From: Candidatus Pelagibacter sp. | Lineage (GTDB): Bacteria; Pseudomonadota; Alphaproteobacteria; Pelagibacterales; Pelagibacteraceae | Assembly (NCBI GenBank): GCA_028221385.1 | Contig: JAOIRP010000004.1 | Location: 1 to 42,540, forward strand | Direction: 5' to 3' | Length of the DNA stretch: 42,540 nt | Shown here: piece by piece, positions 42,275 through 42,540 of the stretch | Layout of the letters: each line of letters starts with the position of its first letter | How positions within the stretch are numbered: position 1 is the first letter of the stretch | The notes under the pieces: generated by a model | The model's input: only the letters and a program-made list of their open reading frames with translations | The model's database searches: none | What the model was told of the DNA's origin: nothing | Position numbers and translations under genes: made by a program

Positions 42275-42540
42275 ATGATTAAAAAAAATTTAATCTTATT
42301 AATCTTACTTACTTTATATACGTTATTTGGCGTTTGGCTTAGTATAAATAATGGAATTTCTCACGATGCATTTCATGAGCAAGCTAATTGGTATAAAAAC
42401 CTAGAAGGCATAAAATTATTTTTAACAACTGGCGAGTATGAAGAATTTCTTAATTTCAAAGATAAGTATCATGGCATAGGTTTTCATCTTTTTAGCCAAC
42501 CTTTTCAATTCTTTTTTTCTGGTATAGTAGAAGAAATAAG
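42275..42540 (+). CDS. Membrane protein, 5' part (possible GT-C glycosyltransferase)
   Basis: The frame is open from ATG 42275 to the window end (88 residues seen); a GTG directly before it could also start. Residues 3-24 are one membrane helix (KNLILLILLTLYTLFGVWL). A loop with SHDAFHEQANWYKN follows, which resembles the first periplasmic loop of GT-C (family 39/ArnT-like) enzymes, where acidic residues bind the metal. The evidence is weak because the rest of the protein is missing. Confidence 0.55.
   Translation, partial: MIKKNLILLILLTLYTLFGVWLSINNGISHDAFHEQANWYKNLEGIKLFLTTGEYEEFLNFKDKYHGIGFHLFSQPFQFFFSGIVEEI

Noticed and set aside
1..42540. CRISPR arrays, insertion sequences, integrase genes, rRNA genes
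   Set aside because: I saw no regularly spaced direct repeats, transposase or integrase frames, or rRNA-like conserved segments on either strand.

Overview
The window is AT-rich, densely packed DNA with very short or overlapping gene junctions, single-copy core genes and no mobile elements. The gene content fits a streamlined marine alphaproteobacterium of the SAR11 clade (Candidatus Pelagibacter type): a SpeD-SpeE fusion, a DmdA-like GcvT protein, TRAP and amino-acid ABC transporters, prpDBC and TSUP. The assignment rests on recognising families by eye, not on a database search.

Layout. 1-2454: an operon joining spermidine synthesis (speD-speE fusion) to recycling of its by-product 5'-methylthioadenosine (mtnA plus a fuculose-phosphate-type aldolase). 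2516-4774: an amino-acid ABC uptake operon without its ATPase; the second permease gene is broken by a one-base frameshift. 4778-9946: surface-glycan type genes (two paralogous methyltransferases, a DUF6165-like protein, GT9 and GT4 glycosyltransferases), with a redoxin and a gamma-carbonic-anhydrase-like protein between them. 9956-13237: an FMN-binding PNPOx-like protein, a beta-hydroxyacid dehydrogenase, an MFS carrier and RNA polymerase omega with a long acidic tail. 13234-20902: a class III CoA-transferase divergent from a TRAP transporter (dctPQM), then dusA, a TSUP carrier, malonyl-CoA decarboxylase and a HIT protein; this may be a carboxylate (possibly malonate) uptake and activation module. 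20903-22119: a short accessory-looking stretch with an unknown gene, a papain-like phage-type protein, unexplained structured non-coding DNA and a 55-residue two-helix membrane protein. 22137-25037: a DmdA-like methyltransferase, a small secreted protein and phosphomannomutase/phosphoglucomutase. 25197-28849: class Ia ribonucleotide reductase without an ATP-cone, plus a methyltransferase-like gene. 28854-32376: the methylcitrate-cycle operon prpD-prpB-prpC. 32427-42203: housekeeping genes (gph, a stand-alone GlmU acetyltransferase domain, glmS, type II DAHP synthase, nadE, cysS, cimA, trmJ-like, rpsD). 42275-end: the start of a membrane protein.

Regulation visible in the DNA is sparse. Two rho-independent terminators (3383-3410 and 15490-15525) each lie between a binding-protein gene and its first permease gene, with the T-tract running up to the permease ATG. 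Inverted repeats precede nrdA and nadE, and a good sigma-70-type promoter precedes dctP. I found no tRNA, rRNA, CRISPR or insertion sequence, and no gene-free stretch above 300 bases. I see no convincing completely new system; the best leads are the 20.9-22.1 kb stretch, the MTA/polyamine operon and the paired attenuator layout.
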